Of a stretch of DNA of 64,000 nucleotides, positions 1 through 7,479 are shown one piece after another (position 1 is the stretch's first letter; every line of letters begins with the position of its first letter). The position numbers and the translations under genes were made by a program. The stretch covers positions 1 to 64,000 of the forward strand of contig CAJUTL010000011.1 in NCBI GenBank assembly GCA_910589395.1. The letters run 5' to 3'. Origin of the DNA: an uncultured Oscillospiraceae bacterium (GTDB taxonomy: Bacteria > Bacillota_A > Clostridia > Oscillospirales > Acutalibacteraceae). The notes under the pieces are model-generated. The model had not been told where the DNA came from. It made no database searches and saw only the letters and a list, made by a program, of their open reading frames with translations.

Positions 1-95
1 CGTGCCCCACCGGGGCACAGCAACCGAGCCGACAGGCGAGAACGGTGGAAGGGATCGGGCTTACGCAGAAAGTAGCATAGAATCGCTGGTTTCTT

Positions 96-157
96 ATCCT
101 CTCAGTCACGGCGAAGCCGTGACAGCTTCCCTTACTCGCATAAGGGGAGCCTAAGGG
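96..157. repeat. short palindromic intergenic repeat (CTCTCAGTCA...GGGGAGCCT type)
   Basis: A short hairpin-rich element starts with CCTCTCAGTCACGGCGAAGC, which forms the stem GTCACGG/CCGTGAC. It continues with a second complementary pair around the CTTCCCTTA and AAGGGGAGCC segments. From memory, this pattern resembles abundant non-coding repeats in Ruminococcaceae-type genomes. No coding content is seen. The first 95 bases also hold a small hairpin (GTGCCCC/GGGGCAC, 2-18) followed by ACCGAGCCGACAGGCGAGAA, which recurs near 24769. Confidence 0.5.
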
Positions 158-440
158 CGTTAAACTACAATTTAGCAGTGAACCACTCACTTCTTTTCTG
201 TCATTCTGAGCCGCCGAAGGCGGTGAAGAATCTCGTCCCTTGCCCTTTTGCCCTGGAGTTAAGGACGAGATTCTTCGAAAAGAAGCGAAGCTTCTTTTCC
301 TCAGTAATGACAGAGGGAACCGTGCGCTATATAATTTGTTTGCTTACCTATCTGCTTCCCTCCTGCCTTTGCTAAACAAAAATCAAAGTTCTCTTTTCTC
401 AGAAATGACAGGAGAGAGCTTACTTTCTTCTAACATCTAA
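158..440. repeat. composite repeat island 1
   Basis: This non-coding stretch has the module order seen in the other islands of the window. It opens with a TAAACTACAATTTA separator at about 162-175 and contains one full MITE-like hairpin (199-311). Small open frames across it are repeat-derived and have no ribosome-binding site. It is bounded on the right by a long hairpin at 444-502. Confidence 0.6.
199..311. repeat. MITE-like hairpin repeat, copy 1
   Basis: The ends are inverted repeats: it begins TGTCATTCTGAG and ends CAGTAATGACA. Inside are AAGAATCTCGTCC and its complement GGACGAGATTCTT. Ten related copies of 70-120 bp lie in this window, all between genes. Confidence 0.75.
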
Positions 441-505
441 AATCCAACGAACAAAAAGCTGTCGCAAATGTATCATTTTGCGACAGCTCTTTGTTCGTTG
501 GGAAG
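440..505. terminator. long inverted repeat, probable bidirectional terminator
   Basis: Arms of about 27 bp (444-470 and 474-501) pair almost perfectly. They begin CCAACGAACAAA and end TTTGTTCGTTGG, with AGCTGTCGCAAA/TTTGCGACAGCT at the centre. The arms contain A- or T-rich tracts on both strands. The element insulates the XRE gene from the island upstream, but it could also be the end of a repeat element. Confidence 0.5.
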
Positions 506-538
506 AAGAGTACAGCAAAAACAGAATGTAAAATATAG

Positions 539-567
539 TTGACTTTTTATCAAGGATGATTTACAAT
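539..567 (+). promoter_or_regulatory. sigma-A promoter of the XRE operon
   Basis: TTGACT (539-544) and TACAAT (562-567) are separated by 17 nt. The -10 box overlaps the ATG at 566, so a transcript from this promoter cannot start translation there. This supports the ATG at 587 as the start. Confidence 0.8.
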
Positions 568-586
568 GTCCTCAAGAGGTGGTGAG

Positions 587-823
587 ATGGCAAAAAATCT
601 TTTGTTAAAAGCCGCGCGGGCCGCGAAAGGGATGACCCAGCAGGAGCTGGCCGACGCGGTAGGGGTCACCCGGCAGACCATAGTTGCCATAGAGAAAGGG
701 GATTATAACCCCACTGTCAAGCTGTGTGTACAGATTTGCCGGGTGCTGGGCAAAACCTTAAACGATCTGTTCTGGCCCGGAGACCAGGAAGAAAAGGAGG
801 TATCAGAAAATGAAATGCAATAG
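587..823 (+). CDS. small XRE-family helix-turn-helix regulator
   Basis: This 78-residue protein is almost entirely one HTH_3/XRE DNA-binding domain. The recognisable stretch runs from AARAAKGMTQQELADAVG to the ITKDLF-like end GKTLNDLFWP, at about residues 9-62. An upstream in-frame ATG at 566 lies within the -10 box, whereas the ATG at 587 is preceded by AGGTGG, so 587 is preferred. The last 14 nt overlap the next gene, a small membrane protein, implying translational coupling. Stand-alone regulators of this size next to small membrane proteins are common in Firmicutes. The target is unknown; autoregulation of this three-gene operon is an inference. Confidence 0.85.
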   Translation: MAKNLLLKAARAAKGMTQQELADAVGVTRQTIVAIEKGDYNPTVKLCVQICRVLGKTLNDLFWPGDQEEKEVSENEMQ

Positions 824-1256
824 TCAATTAGATGAACGCCAGCTGCTGCAAAGGGGAAATGTGTTTCAGCACGGGCTGATTTTGTTTTTTGCGCTGCTGC
901 TGACAAACGCGTTCCTGAAGGAAGAAGAGATCGTGTGGGCGGCAGGCATGCGGGAAAACATTCTGATCGTCTGGGCGGTGATCGCACTGTGTTTGGGTGA
1001 ATTTGCGGTGCGGGAGATCTATCCCATGGGCGGCGGCATGAACGTCATTTATATTGTGGAGGGCATAGCCGGAGTGTTTTTGGCTGCCGTAAGCCTGTTT
1101 GAGCTGTTGGCAGGCCGGGAGCCCTTCGCGGTGGACCGTACTCTTACCGAAAGCGGCGCGCGGCTGCTTCAGGGCGCGATGATGGTCCTGCTCCTGCTGG
1201 TGTTCGTGGGGAAAAAAGTATCTGACCGTGGAAGGAGGGATGAAGATGAAGCCTAG
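810..1256 (+). CDS. small integral membrane protein of unknown function
   Basis: The 148-residue protein has four hydrophobic segments, at roughly residues 19-37, 47-63, 76-95 and 118-134. A charged C-terminus (GRRDEDEA) probably lies in the cytoplasm. GGAGG sits 8 nt upstream of the ATG at 810. The gene overlaps the XRE regulator upstream and the next small membrane gene downstream, so all three form one operon. No catalytic motif is visible. It resembles the DUF6773-like proteins that often accompany XRE regulators, but that assignment is from general shape only. Confidence 0.7.
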   Translation: MKCNSQLDERQLLQRGNVFQHGLILFFALLLTNAFLKEEEIVWAAGMRENILIVWAVIALCLGEFAVREIYPMGGGMNVIYIVEGIAGVFLAAVSLFELLAGREPFAVDRTLTESGARLLQGAMMVLLLLVFVGKKVSDRGRRDEDEA

Positions 1257-1455
1257 AGACAGTGTATTTCTGCGGGTTTGGCCCTGGGCGCTGCCCATCG
1301 GCCTTGTGATCATGACAGCGGGGAAGCTCCTGGACGCCGTCGGCGCGCTGACGGACTACTGGTCGGGATTTTTCCTGGGCTGCGGCGCTTTTCTGGCCAT
1401 CATCGGCGCGGCAATGCTGATCGCCAGAATATGCCGGCATAAAAAAATGTCGTGA
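1246..1455 (+). CDS. small two-helix membrane protein
   Basis: This 69-residue protein has two transmembrane segments, at about residues 9-27 and 38-60, and a basic tail (ICRHKKMS). The ATG at 1246 follows GGAGG with a 7-nt gap. An in-frame GTG at 1228 is less likely because it lies upstream of that ribosome-binding site. The start overlaps the end of the preceding gene by 11 nt, so it is the last gene of the XRE operon. Function is unknown. Confidence 0.65.
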   Translation: MKPRDSVFLRVWPWALPIGLVIMTAGKLLDAVGALTDYWSGFFLGCGAFLAIIGAAMLIARICRHKKMS

Positions 1456-1456
1456 G

Positions 1457-1503
1457 AAAAATCACCTGTGGGCCGTAATCATGGCCCACAGGTGGTTTTT
1501 TAT
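1457..1503 (+). terminator. Rho-independent terminator of the XRE operon
   Basis: The stem ATCACCTGTGGGCC pairs with GGCCCACAGGTGGT around a short loop and is followed by TTTTTTATT. The flanking A-run also lets it act on the convergent MATE gene. Confidence 0.85.
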
Positions 1504-1575
1504 TCTGCACAGCTTTATTATACTTTCCCAGTAGGTCTTTCCACCGGACCGAACTGAAACCGCCTGGGAAAACTC

Positions 1576-2964
1576 CTACAACTTCAGCTGCGTCCATTTT
1601 CCCTTGCGGAAGCGGATAAAAGCCATGGTAAAGCGTACTGCCTGGTCGCAGAAGGTACCGAACCACGCGCCCAAAAGCCCCAGGCCTAGGGGATAGCACA
1701 GCAGCCAGCTTACGCCGGGACGAATGCAGGTAACGCTGATCAGGGAGATCAGCGCGGTAAACCGGGTATCTCCCGCGCCGCGCAGGCAGCCGAACAGCAC
1801 CACCTGCTCGATCTGCAAAAACAGCATCAGGCTCAGAATGCGCATAATGGAAATGCCGTATTCCAAAATGAGCGCTTCGTTGGAGAACAGGGCGAAGATA
1901 TTTCTGCCGAAGAGAAAATACACCGTGGAAATGATAAAAGCGCAGACCAGGCCGATCTTTTGGCATACATTGCCGTAAATTTTCGCCATATCGGGCCTCT
2001 TTCGTCCCAGGCTTTGCCCGATGAGAGTCACGGATGCCACAGAAAAGCCGTCTCCGATGGAGAAGGACATGCTCATCATGTTCATGCCGATCTGGTGGGC
2101 GGCAAGCTCCGTGGTGCCCAAGCGGGCAACCGTCATGGAAAACAGCAGAAAGCCGATGCGCAGGCAAAGCTGCTCCACAAAAGCGCTGGAGCTTACACTG
2201 AACAAGGAACGAATGCTTACTTTATCGGCGATCCAGCCCTTTACGGCCCGCAGGCAGACAAAGCTGTCTTTTCGCAGCACAGAGGCGATGCTCAGCACAC
2301 AGGCGCATACGGTACCGATTACAGTGGCAATGGCCGCGCCGCGAATTCCCAAGGCGGGAAAACCGAAATTTCCACCGATCAGCAGGTAGTTGAAGATCAC
2401 GTTTACCGAATTGGAAATGCCGTTGGTGATCATGGCGATGCGGGTGTTTCCCGCGCCTCTCTGCGCCGCATTCAGTACCAGAGAGACCGTGGAAAACACA
2501 GAACCCCCCATGATGATGCGCAAATAGGCTACGGCATGCTCATGGGTATCCGGCTGGGAGCCCACCAGAGAAATAATGGGACTGGCGAAAATGACAAACA
2601 ACGTGCTGATCACGGCGGTAAGCAGCAGCGTAAACAGCAGCAGCATGCGTACTACCCGGTTGGCGCTTTCCCGATTCTCTTCGCCCTTTCGCCGAGCCAC
2701 AATGGCGGATACGGCCACGTTCAGAGATAAAAACACGGCAAGTCCCAGGAATTTCGGCTGGGTGGTAAGTCCCACCGCCGCGATGGCATAGGAGCCCAGG
2801 GAGCCCACCATAATGGTGTCCACCACGCCGGCCAGATTTACAAAAAAGGATTCCAGAACAGAGGGCCAGGCCACGTTTAAGGTGTCCCTCACGATCTGCC
2901 GCTCCGGGGGAACCTCTCCCAACTGCATTCCCTTGCAGACCTTTTGAGCATTGACGAAGTGCAC
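1576..2964 (-). CDS. MATE-family multidrug/Na+ efflux transporter
   Basis: This 462-residue protein has 12 hydrophobic helices in two MatE halves. The opening region resembles the family (NVAWPSVLESFFVNLAGVVD, then MVGSLGSYAIAAVGL). The family exports cationic drugs, dyes or metabolites using Na+ or H+ gradients across the inner membrane. The start is taken as the GTG at 2964, 6 nt after AGGAGGG; the in-frame codon at 2997 lies at the predicted transcription start, and the ATG at 2928 lacks spacing. The gene is monocistronic. Its promoter is overlapped by a perfect 8-bp inverted repeat, so it is likely controlled by a repressor not encoded alongside. The substrate cannot be read from the sequence. 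Confidence 0.88.
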   Translation of the reverse strand: MHFVNAQKVCKGMQLGEVPPERQIVRDTLNVAWPSVLESFFVNLAGVVDTIMVGSLGSYAIAAVGLTTQPKFLGLAVFLSLNVAVSAIVARRKGEENRESANRVVRMLLLFTLLLTAVISTLFVIFASPIISLVGSQPDTHEHAVAYLRIIMGGSVFSTVSLVLNAAQRGAGNTRIAMITNGISNSVNVIFNYLLIGGNFGFPALGIRGAAIATVIGTVCACVLSIASVLRKDSFVCLRAVKGWIADKVSIRSLFSVSSSAFVEQLCLRIGFLLFSMTVARLGTTELAAHQIGMNMMSMSFSIGDGFSVASVTLIGQSLGRKRPDMAKIYGNVCQKIGLVCAFIISTVYFLFGRNIFALFSNEALILEYGISIMRILSLMLFLQIEQVVLFGCLRGAGDTRFTALISLISVTCIRPGVSWLLCYPLGLGLLGAWFGTFCDQAVRFTMAFIRFRKGKWTQLKL

Positions 2965-2980
2965 CCAGATCCCTCCTGAT

Positions 2981-3002
2981 AATAGTTGTATTGTCAACTA
3001 TT
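2981..3002. promoter_or_regulatory. palindromic operator over the MATE promoter
   Basis: AATAGTTG, six bases, then CAACTATT form a perfect inverted repeat. It covers the transcription start and overlaps the -10 box (3000-3005) of the MATE promoter. A site of this size and position would suit a dimeric MarR- or TetR-type repressor. No such gene is adjacent, so the regulator is unknown. Confidence 0.6.
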
Positions 3003-3028
3003 ATATCAGTTCAGTGAAGCTAATGCAA
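3000..3028 (-). promoter_or_regulatory. sigma-A promoter of the MATE gene
   Basis: On the minus strand TTGCAT (3028-3023) and TATAAT (3005-3000) are 17 nt apart. The expected transcript starts near 2993 and the GTG start is at 2964. Confidence 0.8.
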
Positions 3029-3453
3029 TCCTAATTTTCCTGGTTCCCGGTAAGCGAAGGCTCAGTAAGAAAAGAGGGGAGTGAGTATACGTTCTTTCTT
3101 AGAACCTGTATTCATATCAGGGAATGCGGAAGAGAGCGGCAAAAAAGACTTAGACAGCGTTCATCGGTTGTGAATAAGGCTTTGGTCGTCATATCTATGT
3201 CTCAGAAAAGCTTTCTTTGTGCTTTTGTAGTAAGATCCTAGTTTGTCAATTTGGAGTGTTGGCCTTAGGGCGGAATTTGGAGAAAGCCAGAAGGGGAAGG
3301 GGCTGATTACAAAAGGTTACAAGTGTGCTCTCAAATTGAAAAATCTCTGGTTCGATCCCGCAAAAAACAGTAGTACCATAGGTTTTCACTGCATGAATTG
3401 CCAACACGGGAAATTACAAAATCGTCATAATTGTAAAATAAATGCAAAACCCC
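3029..3453. other. intergenic region without recognised content
   Basis: No gene with a ribosome-binding site, no RNA gene and no known repeat module was seen in this AT-richer stretch between the MATE gene and the ABC-transporter promoter. A 78-codon open frame across 3243-3479 has no family resemblance and no ribosome-binding site, so it is not called. Confidence 0.5.
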
Positions 3454-3482
3454 TTTACAAAATTGGATATATCTGGTAAAAT
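3454..3482 (+). promoter_or_regulatory. sigma-A promoter of the sugar ABC operon
   Basis: TTTACA (3454-3459) and TAAAAT (3477-3482) are separated by 17 nt. The first gene starts at 3706, leaving an untranslated leader of about 215 nt. Confidence 0.75.
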
Positions 3483-3577
3483 CATATACAGTGATGAAAG
3501 AAGAGACTGTAATCTGTGCGAATTGCCGAGGCATTCCGCTTGGGATTGGGGTCTTCTTTAAGTTACGCAAATCGGCA

Positions 3578-3668
3578 AAGAAAGGGTACCCTTTCTTAGT
3601 GTTCTTCGTAGAAGAACACTGATCTTACACTGTTCACTGTTTCGCGCTGTATGCTCTCTTAAAGAGAG
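3578..3668 (+). promoter_or_regulatory. leader with three perfect hairpins upstream of the ABC operon
   Basis: Three consecutive perfect inverted repeats lie in the 5' leader. They are AAGAAAGGGTACCCTTTCTT (3578-3597), AGTGTTCTTC-GTA-GAAGAACACT (3598-3620) and CTCTCTT-A-AAGAGAG (3654-3668). None is followed by a T-run, so they are not simple terminators. They may stabilise the mRNA, control translation, or be operators for a sugar-responsive regulator. Confidence 0.5.
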
Positions 3669-3705
3669 GTAGATATAGTGAAATCATTGTAATGGGGGTT
3701 TTTCT

Positions 3706-4665
3706 ATGACAAATGCCAGTACGAAACCGGCAAAGGTCCAGACGCCCAAAAGCGGTGGGAAATGGGCCAAGCTGGGAAAAGACATTCTGCGGGATAAGTG
3801 GCTGTATCTGCTGCTGCTTCCGGGCCTTGTGATTTTGATCATCTTCAAGTATGTGCCTATGATCGACCTGCGCATCGCCTTTATGGAGTATAATCCCTTT
3901 GACGCGTCGGCCAATCAGTGGGTGGGCTTTGGCAAGTTTGTTGAGCTGTTTACAAAGCCCGCGTTCCTGAAAACGCTGAAGAACACGGTGTTTATCAGCG
4001 TTCTGAAAATGATCATCGGCTTCCCGCTGCCTATCATTCTGGCGCTGATGATGAATGAAATGCGGAACCTTCGCTTTAAGAAGGTCTCACAGACTCTGAT
4101 GTATTTGCCCTATTTTATTTCCTGGGTTATCATGGGCGGTTTGATCATGAACTTCCTGGATCCGTCTACCGGCGTGATCACTTCTTTGATCAAAACACTG
4201 ACCGGTCAGGATATGCAGGTGCTTACTGATAAGAACGCCTTTGTTCCCATGCTGGTGATCAGTGATCTGTATAAGAACACGGGCTGGGGCACGATCATTT
4301 ATTTTGCGGCTCTGTCCGGCGTGGATCCGCAGCTGTATGAGGCCGCGCAGATCGATGGCGCCAAACGCTTTAAGCAGCTGCTGCACATCACCATTCCGGC
4401 AATCATGCCCACTGTGATCATAACCCTGATCTTAAACTGCAACAATATTCTGAACGCGGGCTTCGATCAGATCTTCATGCTGTATTCCGCTCCTGTTTAC
4501 GACGTGGCGGATATTATTGATACATATGTGTATCGCTTGGGTATCGGCAAAAACGATTATGCTCTCAGTACCGCGGCCGGCATGTTCAAATCGGTAGTCG
4601 CGCTGGTTCTTATCGTTGTCGTGAATCAGGTCGCGAAGAAGAGCGGCAACGAAGGCATTTGGTAA
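3706..4665 (+). CDS. carbohydrate ABC transporter permease, LplB type
   Basis: This 319-residue inner-membrane protein has six hydrophobic helices. The EAA loop EAAQIDGAKRFKQLLHITIP, at about residues 209-228, contacts the transport ATPase. The N-terminal polar extension (about 30 residues, then LRDKWLYLLLLPGLVIL) and overall length match LplB/YteP-type permeases, which import oligosaccharides. It is followed after 12 nt by the partner permease and then by the binding lipoprotein. No ATPase gene is present, so a shared MsmX-like ATPase is expected. The ribosome-binding site (GGGGG) is weak. The substrate is inferred from the downstream mannosidase. Confidence 0.92.
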   Translation: MTNASTKPAKVQTPKSGGKWAKLGKDILRDKWLYLLLLPGLVILIIFKYVPMIDLRIAFMEYNPFDASANQWVGFGKFVELFTKPAFLKTLKNTVFISVLKMIIGFPLPIILALMMNEMRNLRFKKVSQTLMYLPYFISWVIMGGLIMNFLDPSTGVITSLIKTLTGQDMQVLTDKNAFVPMLVISDLYKNTGWGTIIYFAALSGVDPQLYEAAQIDGAKRFKQLLHITIPAIMPTVIITLILNCNNILNAGFDQIFMLYSAPVYDVADIIDTYVYRLGIGKNDYALSTAAGMFKSVVALVLIVVVNQVAKKSGNEGIW

Positions 4666-4677
4666 GGGGGCGTTATC

Positions 4678-5601
4678 ATGGCAAAAGAAACAATACAGGC
4701 GGGCAGTATTGCCCGGGAAAATAAGATCAAAACCTCCGTGGGAGAGAAGATATTTACTGTTTTCAACTATACCTTTTTTACGCTGTTGTGCTTATTGATG
4801 GTATATCCCTTCTGGCATGTTCTGATGCAGTCCCTGAGCTCCGCGGAAATGGCCCTGAAGGGCGGCGTGTTCCTGTACCCCAAGGATCTGACCTGGGATA
4901 CCTATATTTCCGTATTTAAGAACCCGGGCATCGGCTCCGGCTTCTTTACCACCATTCTCGTTACGGTAGTGGGCTCTGTGGTGGGCACGCTGCTCACCGC
5001 CATGATGGCTTATCCTTTAAGTAAGCGACGTCTGCGGGGCGGAAGCGTGCTGATGTTCCTGGTGCTGTTCACCATGATCTTTGGCGCCGGCATGATCCCC
5101 AACTATTTGCTGATCCGCAATCTGGGGCTTTATGATACCCGCTGGGCCCTGATCCTGCCCTTGCTGGTCAGCGCTTACAACTGTATTTTGATGAAGAACT
5201 TCTTCCTCTCTATTCCGGAGAGCCTGGAGGAATCCGCCAAGATAGACGGTGCCAATGATATCCGCATTTTCTTCAGCATTATCCTGCCGCTGTCCAAGGC
5301 GACCATTGCCACGATCCTGCTGTTCAACGCGGTAATGTATTGGAACGACTATTTCTCCTCTGTTATTTATCTGCAGTCTCAGGATAAATGGGCCCTGCAG
5401 CAGCAGCTGCGCTTTATGCTGACCAATACGCAGCAGGCCATGCAGCAGGCCGGTGTAAACGTCCGTGTGCAGCAGAGCACCAACGACGTTACCATCAAGG
5501 CCGGTTCCATTATTGTTTCCACCGTTCCGATCCTTATCGTATATCCCTTTGTACAGAAGTATTTCGTCAAGGGCGTTATGATCGGCGGCGTGAAGGGCTG
5601 A
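4678..5601 (+). CDS. carbohydrate ABC transporter permease, LplC/YtcP type
   Basis: This 307-residue protein is the second permease of the importer. It has six transmembrane helices, and its EAA loop appears as EESAKIDGANDIRIFFSIIL at about residues 181-200. The C-terminal end FVQKYFVKGVMIGGVKG is characteristic of LplC-like permeases. It starts 12 nt after the LplB-like gene and precedes the binding lipoprotein, so the three form one operon. It would heterodimerise with the LplB-like protein in the membrane and use an ATPase encoded elsewhere. Confidence 0.92.
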   Translation: MAKETIQAGSIARENKIKTSVGEKIFTVFNYTFFTLLCLLMVYPFWHVLMQSLSSAEMALKGGVFLYPKDLTWDTYISVFKNPGIGSGFFTTILVTVVGSVVGTLLTAMMAYPLSKRRLRGGSVLMFLVLFTMIFGAGMIPNYLLIRNLGLYDTRWALILPLLVSAYNCILMKNFFLSIPESLEESAKIDGANDIRIFFSIILPLSKATIATILLFNAVMYWNDYFSSVIYLQSQDKWALQQQLRFMLTNTQQAMQQAGVNVRVQQSTNDVTIKAGSIIVSTVPILIVYPFVQKYFVKGVMIGGVKG

Positions 5602-5696
5602 TTTCCTTCGTGCTTTGGAAAGAAGCGTTCCTGATTTGATTCATAGGGGCTTCCCCTTTGAATATATCTAAAATTTATTTTAGGAGGACAAACAAA

Positions 5697-7355
5697 ATGC
5701 AAAAGAGAGTTCTTGCGTTGCTTCTGGCTGTTGTTATGCTGGTTGGCTGCTTTACAGCCTGCGGAAATGACAACAAGAAGCCTAGCAGCAGCACACCTGC
5801 AAACAGCAGCACCCCCGCCGCGGACAACAGCGGCACATCCAGCACTGCTCCCGTAAGCAGCGGCGAAAAAATCGATCCTACCGCCTGTGAGGATACGATC
5901 GATGTTTCCATCGCCATTATGACCGGCTTCACCCAGCCGGACAGCCGCGTGGAGAAAATGCTGGAAGAGAAGTACAATGTAAACATCGATCTGCGCGTTC
6001 TGCCTGGCTGGTCCGATGGTCAGTCCACCATTAACCTCTGGATGGCCGGCGATGACACCCCCAACATCATGTGGTGGTGGAGCATGGACAACGATTTCAT
6101 CAAGTGGCGTGACGCCGGTAAGCTGGTGGATGTTTCCGAGTACATGAACAAGTACACCAATATCCGCGATTACTACAACAAGATGGATCCCAAAACTCTG
6201 TTCTTCGCCACTGAGGAGGACGGCGCTATTTACCGCATCCCCGGCGACGTGTCTGAGCCCTCCTGCGAGGTCACCTGGATCCGTCAGGACTGGCTGGATA
6301 ACCTGAACCTGAAGGCTCCCACCAACTTTGAAGAGCTGGCTGAAGTCATGCGCGCCTTCACCGAGGACGATCCCGACGGCAACGGCCAGAAGGATACCTA
6401 CGGTCTGGGCGGCGACGGTTATGATTTCCGTTCCTTCTGGCCCTGGATCCAGGGATATGATTTCACCCACTATGACCGCTGGGTAGTGGACGACAACGGC
6501 AAGGTTGGCTATGGCCCCGCTCAGGAGAACACCAAGGAGTGGATCGGTATCGTAGCCGATCTGTATAAGAAGGGTTATATCACGCCCAATATCACACAGG
6601 ATACCGACCGTGATTCTGAAATGGCCAACGGCGGCTTCGGCATCACCTATAGCTGGTGCGCCTGGATGAATCCCACTTCCGGCGCCATGAAGAGCTTCTA
6701 CCAGTCCAATCCTGACGCCAAGTGGGTGCCCATTGACATGGTTACCGGCCCCAACGGCAATCCTCAGGAAGATCCTGCTACTTCCAATGCTTGGGCATTC
6801 TTTGGCCTGACCAACACCTGCGGCGACAACGCGGAGCGCATTTACGCCATGTATGACGATATGTGCAGCCTGGAGAACTATGTTGAGCGCCGCTATGGCG
6901 TTGAGGGCGAGGATTACAACATCGTTGACGGTGTTTATGAGGGCATTATCACTCCCGAAGGCCAGGAGAACAACGACCAGAACATTGGTCTGAACCTGTT
7001 CAACAACCTGTTCAACCGGAAGGACGAGGGCCTGATCGACAACACCCCCGAAACCCGCGCCCTGTTTGAGAAGTCCGGCGCTGCCAGCCGCGATATGGCT
7101 AATCATCTGGTAGAGTGGAGAAATCCCGCCGACCTGACCGAATGGATGAACGTCAACACCGATATCGAGGACGAGAAGAACCGTTATCTGTGGGGCGTGA
7201 TCGCCGGCACCGAGTCTGTAGATACCTGGGATACCTACGTAGCTACTCTGAACGGCCTTGGCCTGGAAGAGGCTACCGCGCAGGCTCAGGAGGTTTACGA
7301 CGCTCAGAACGCTTTGCTGGAAAACTACATGAACAACAAGGTAAACCAGCAGTAA
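5697..7355 (+). CDS. lipoprotein sugar-binding protein of the ABC importer
   Basis: This 552-residue extracellular solute-binding protein captures the sugar for the permease pair. The signal peptide (MQKRVLALLLAVVMLVGC) contains candidate lipobox cysteines at residues 18 (LVGC) and 22 (FTAC); either would anchor it to the outer face of the membrane. A Ser/Pro/Thr-rich linker of about 30 residues follows, then an LplA-like domain rich in Trp (for example MWWWSMDNDF), consistent with carbohydrate stacking. The start follows AGGAGG at 5682-5687, and an in-frame ATG at 5658 lies before that site. Calcium-like DPDGNGQKD repeats occur near residue 225. A strong terminator follows. Confidence 0.92.
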   Translation: MQKRVLALLLAVVMLVGCFTACGNDNKKPSSSTPANSSTPAADNSGTSSTAPVSSGEKIDPTACEDTIDVSIAIMTGFTQPDSRVEKMLEEKYNVNIDLRVLPGWSDGQSTINLWMAGDDTPNIMWWWSMDNDFIKWRDAGKLVDVSEYMNKYTNIRDYYNKMDPKTLFFATEEDGAIYRIPGDVSEPSCEVTWIRQDWLDNLNLKAPTNFEELAEVMRAFTEDDPDGNGQKDTYGLGGDGYDFRSFWPWIQGYDFTHYDRWVVDDNGKVGYGPAQENTKEWIGIVADLYKKGYITPNITQDTDRDSEMANGGFGITYSWCAWMNPTSGAMKSFYQSNPDAKWVPIDMVTGPNGNPQEDPATSNAWAFFGLTNTCGDNAERIYAMYDDMCSLENYVERRYGVEGEDYNIVDGVYEGIITPEGQENNDQNIGLNLFNNLFNRKDEGLIDNTPETRALFEKSGAASRDMANHLVEWRNPADLTEWMNVNTDIEDEKNRYLWGVIAGTESVDTWDTYVATLNGLGLEEATAQAQEVYDAQNALLENYMNNKVNQQ

Positions 7356-7390
7356 GCCTTGGAACGTTCCAAAATAAAGTAAGCTGAAAA

Positions 7391-7428
7391 GGCGGAGGAG
7401 GGAGCTTTCCTTCCTCCGCTCTTTTTTT
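7391..7428 (+). terminator. terminator after the ABC operon
   Basis: The stem GGCGGAGGA/TCCTCCGC(T) is followed by TTTTTTT. It separates the importer genes from the glycosidase genes. Leakage could give more binding protein than enzyme. Confidence 0.8.
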
Positions 7429-7479
7429 GCTTTTCCAAAGCTGACTTTCTCTTACTATTGCATGAAGGAGCTATCTACT

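Noticed and set aside
178..440. Two short overlapping open frames (65 and 66 codons)
   Set aside because: They lie wholly in repeat DNA, including a MITE-like hairpin, and lack ribosome-binding sites.
3335..3370. tRNA-like T-arm (GGTTCGATCCC)
   Set aside because: The flanking bases do not form a T-stem beyond two pairs, and no acceptor or anticodon arm can be found.
5379..7106. 575-codon antisense frame over the sugar-binding lipoprotein
   Set aside because: It is a shadow of strong codon bias. The sense strand has a signal peptide, ribosome-binding site and conserved family.
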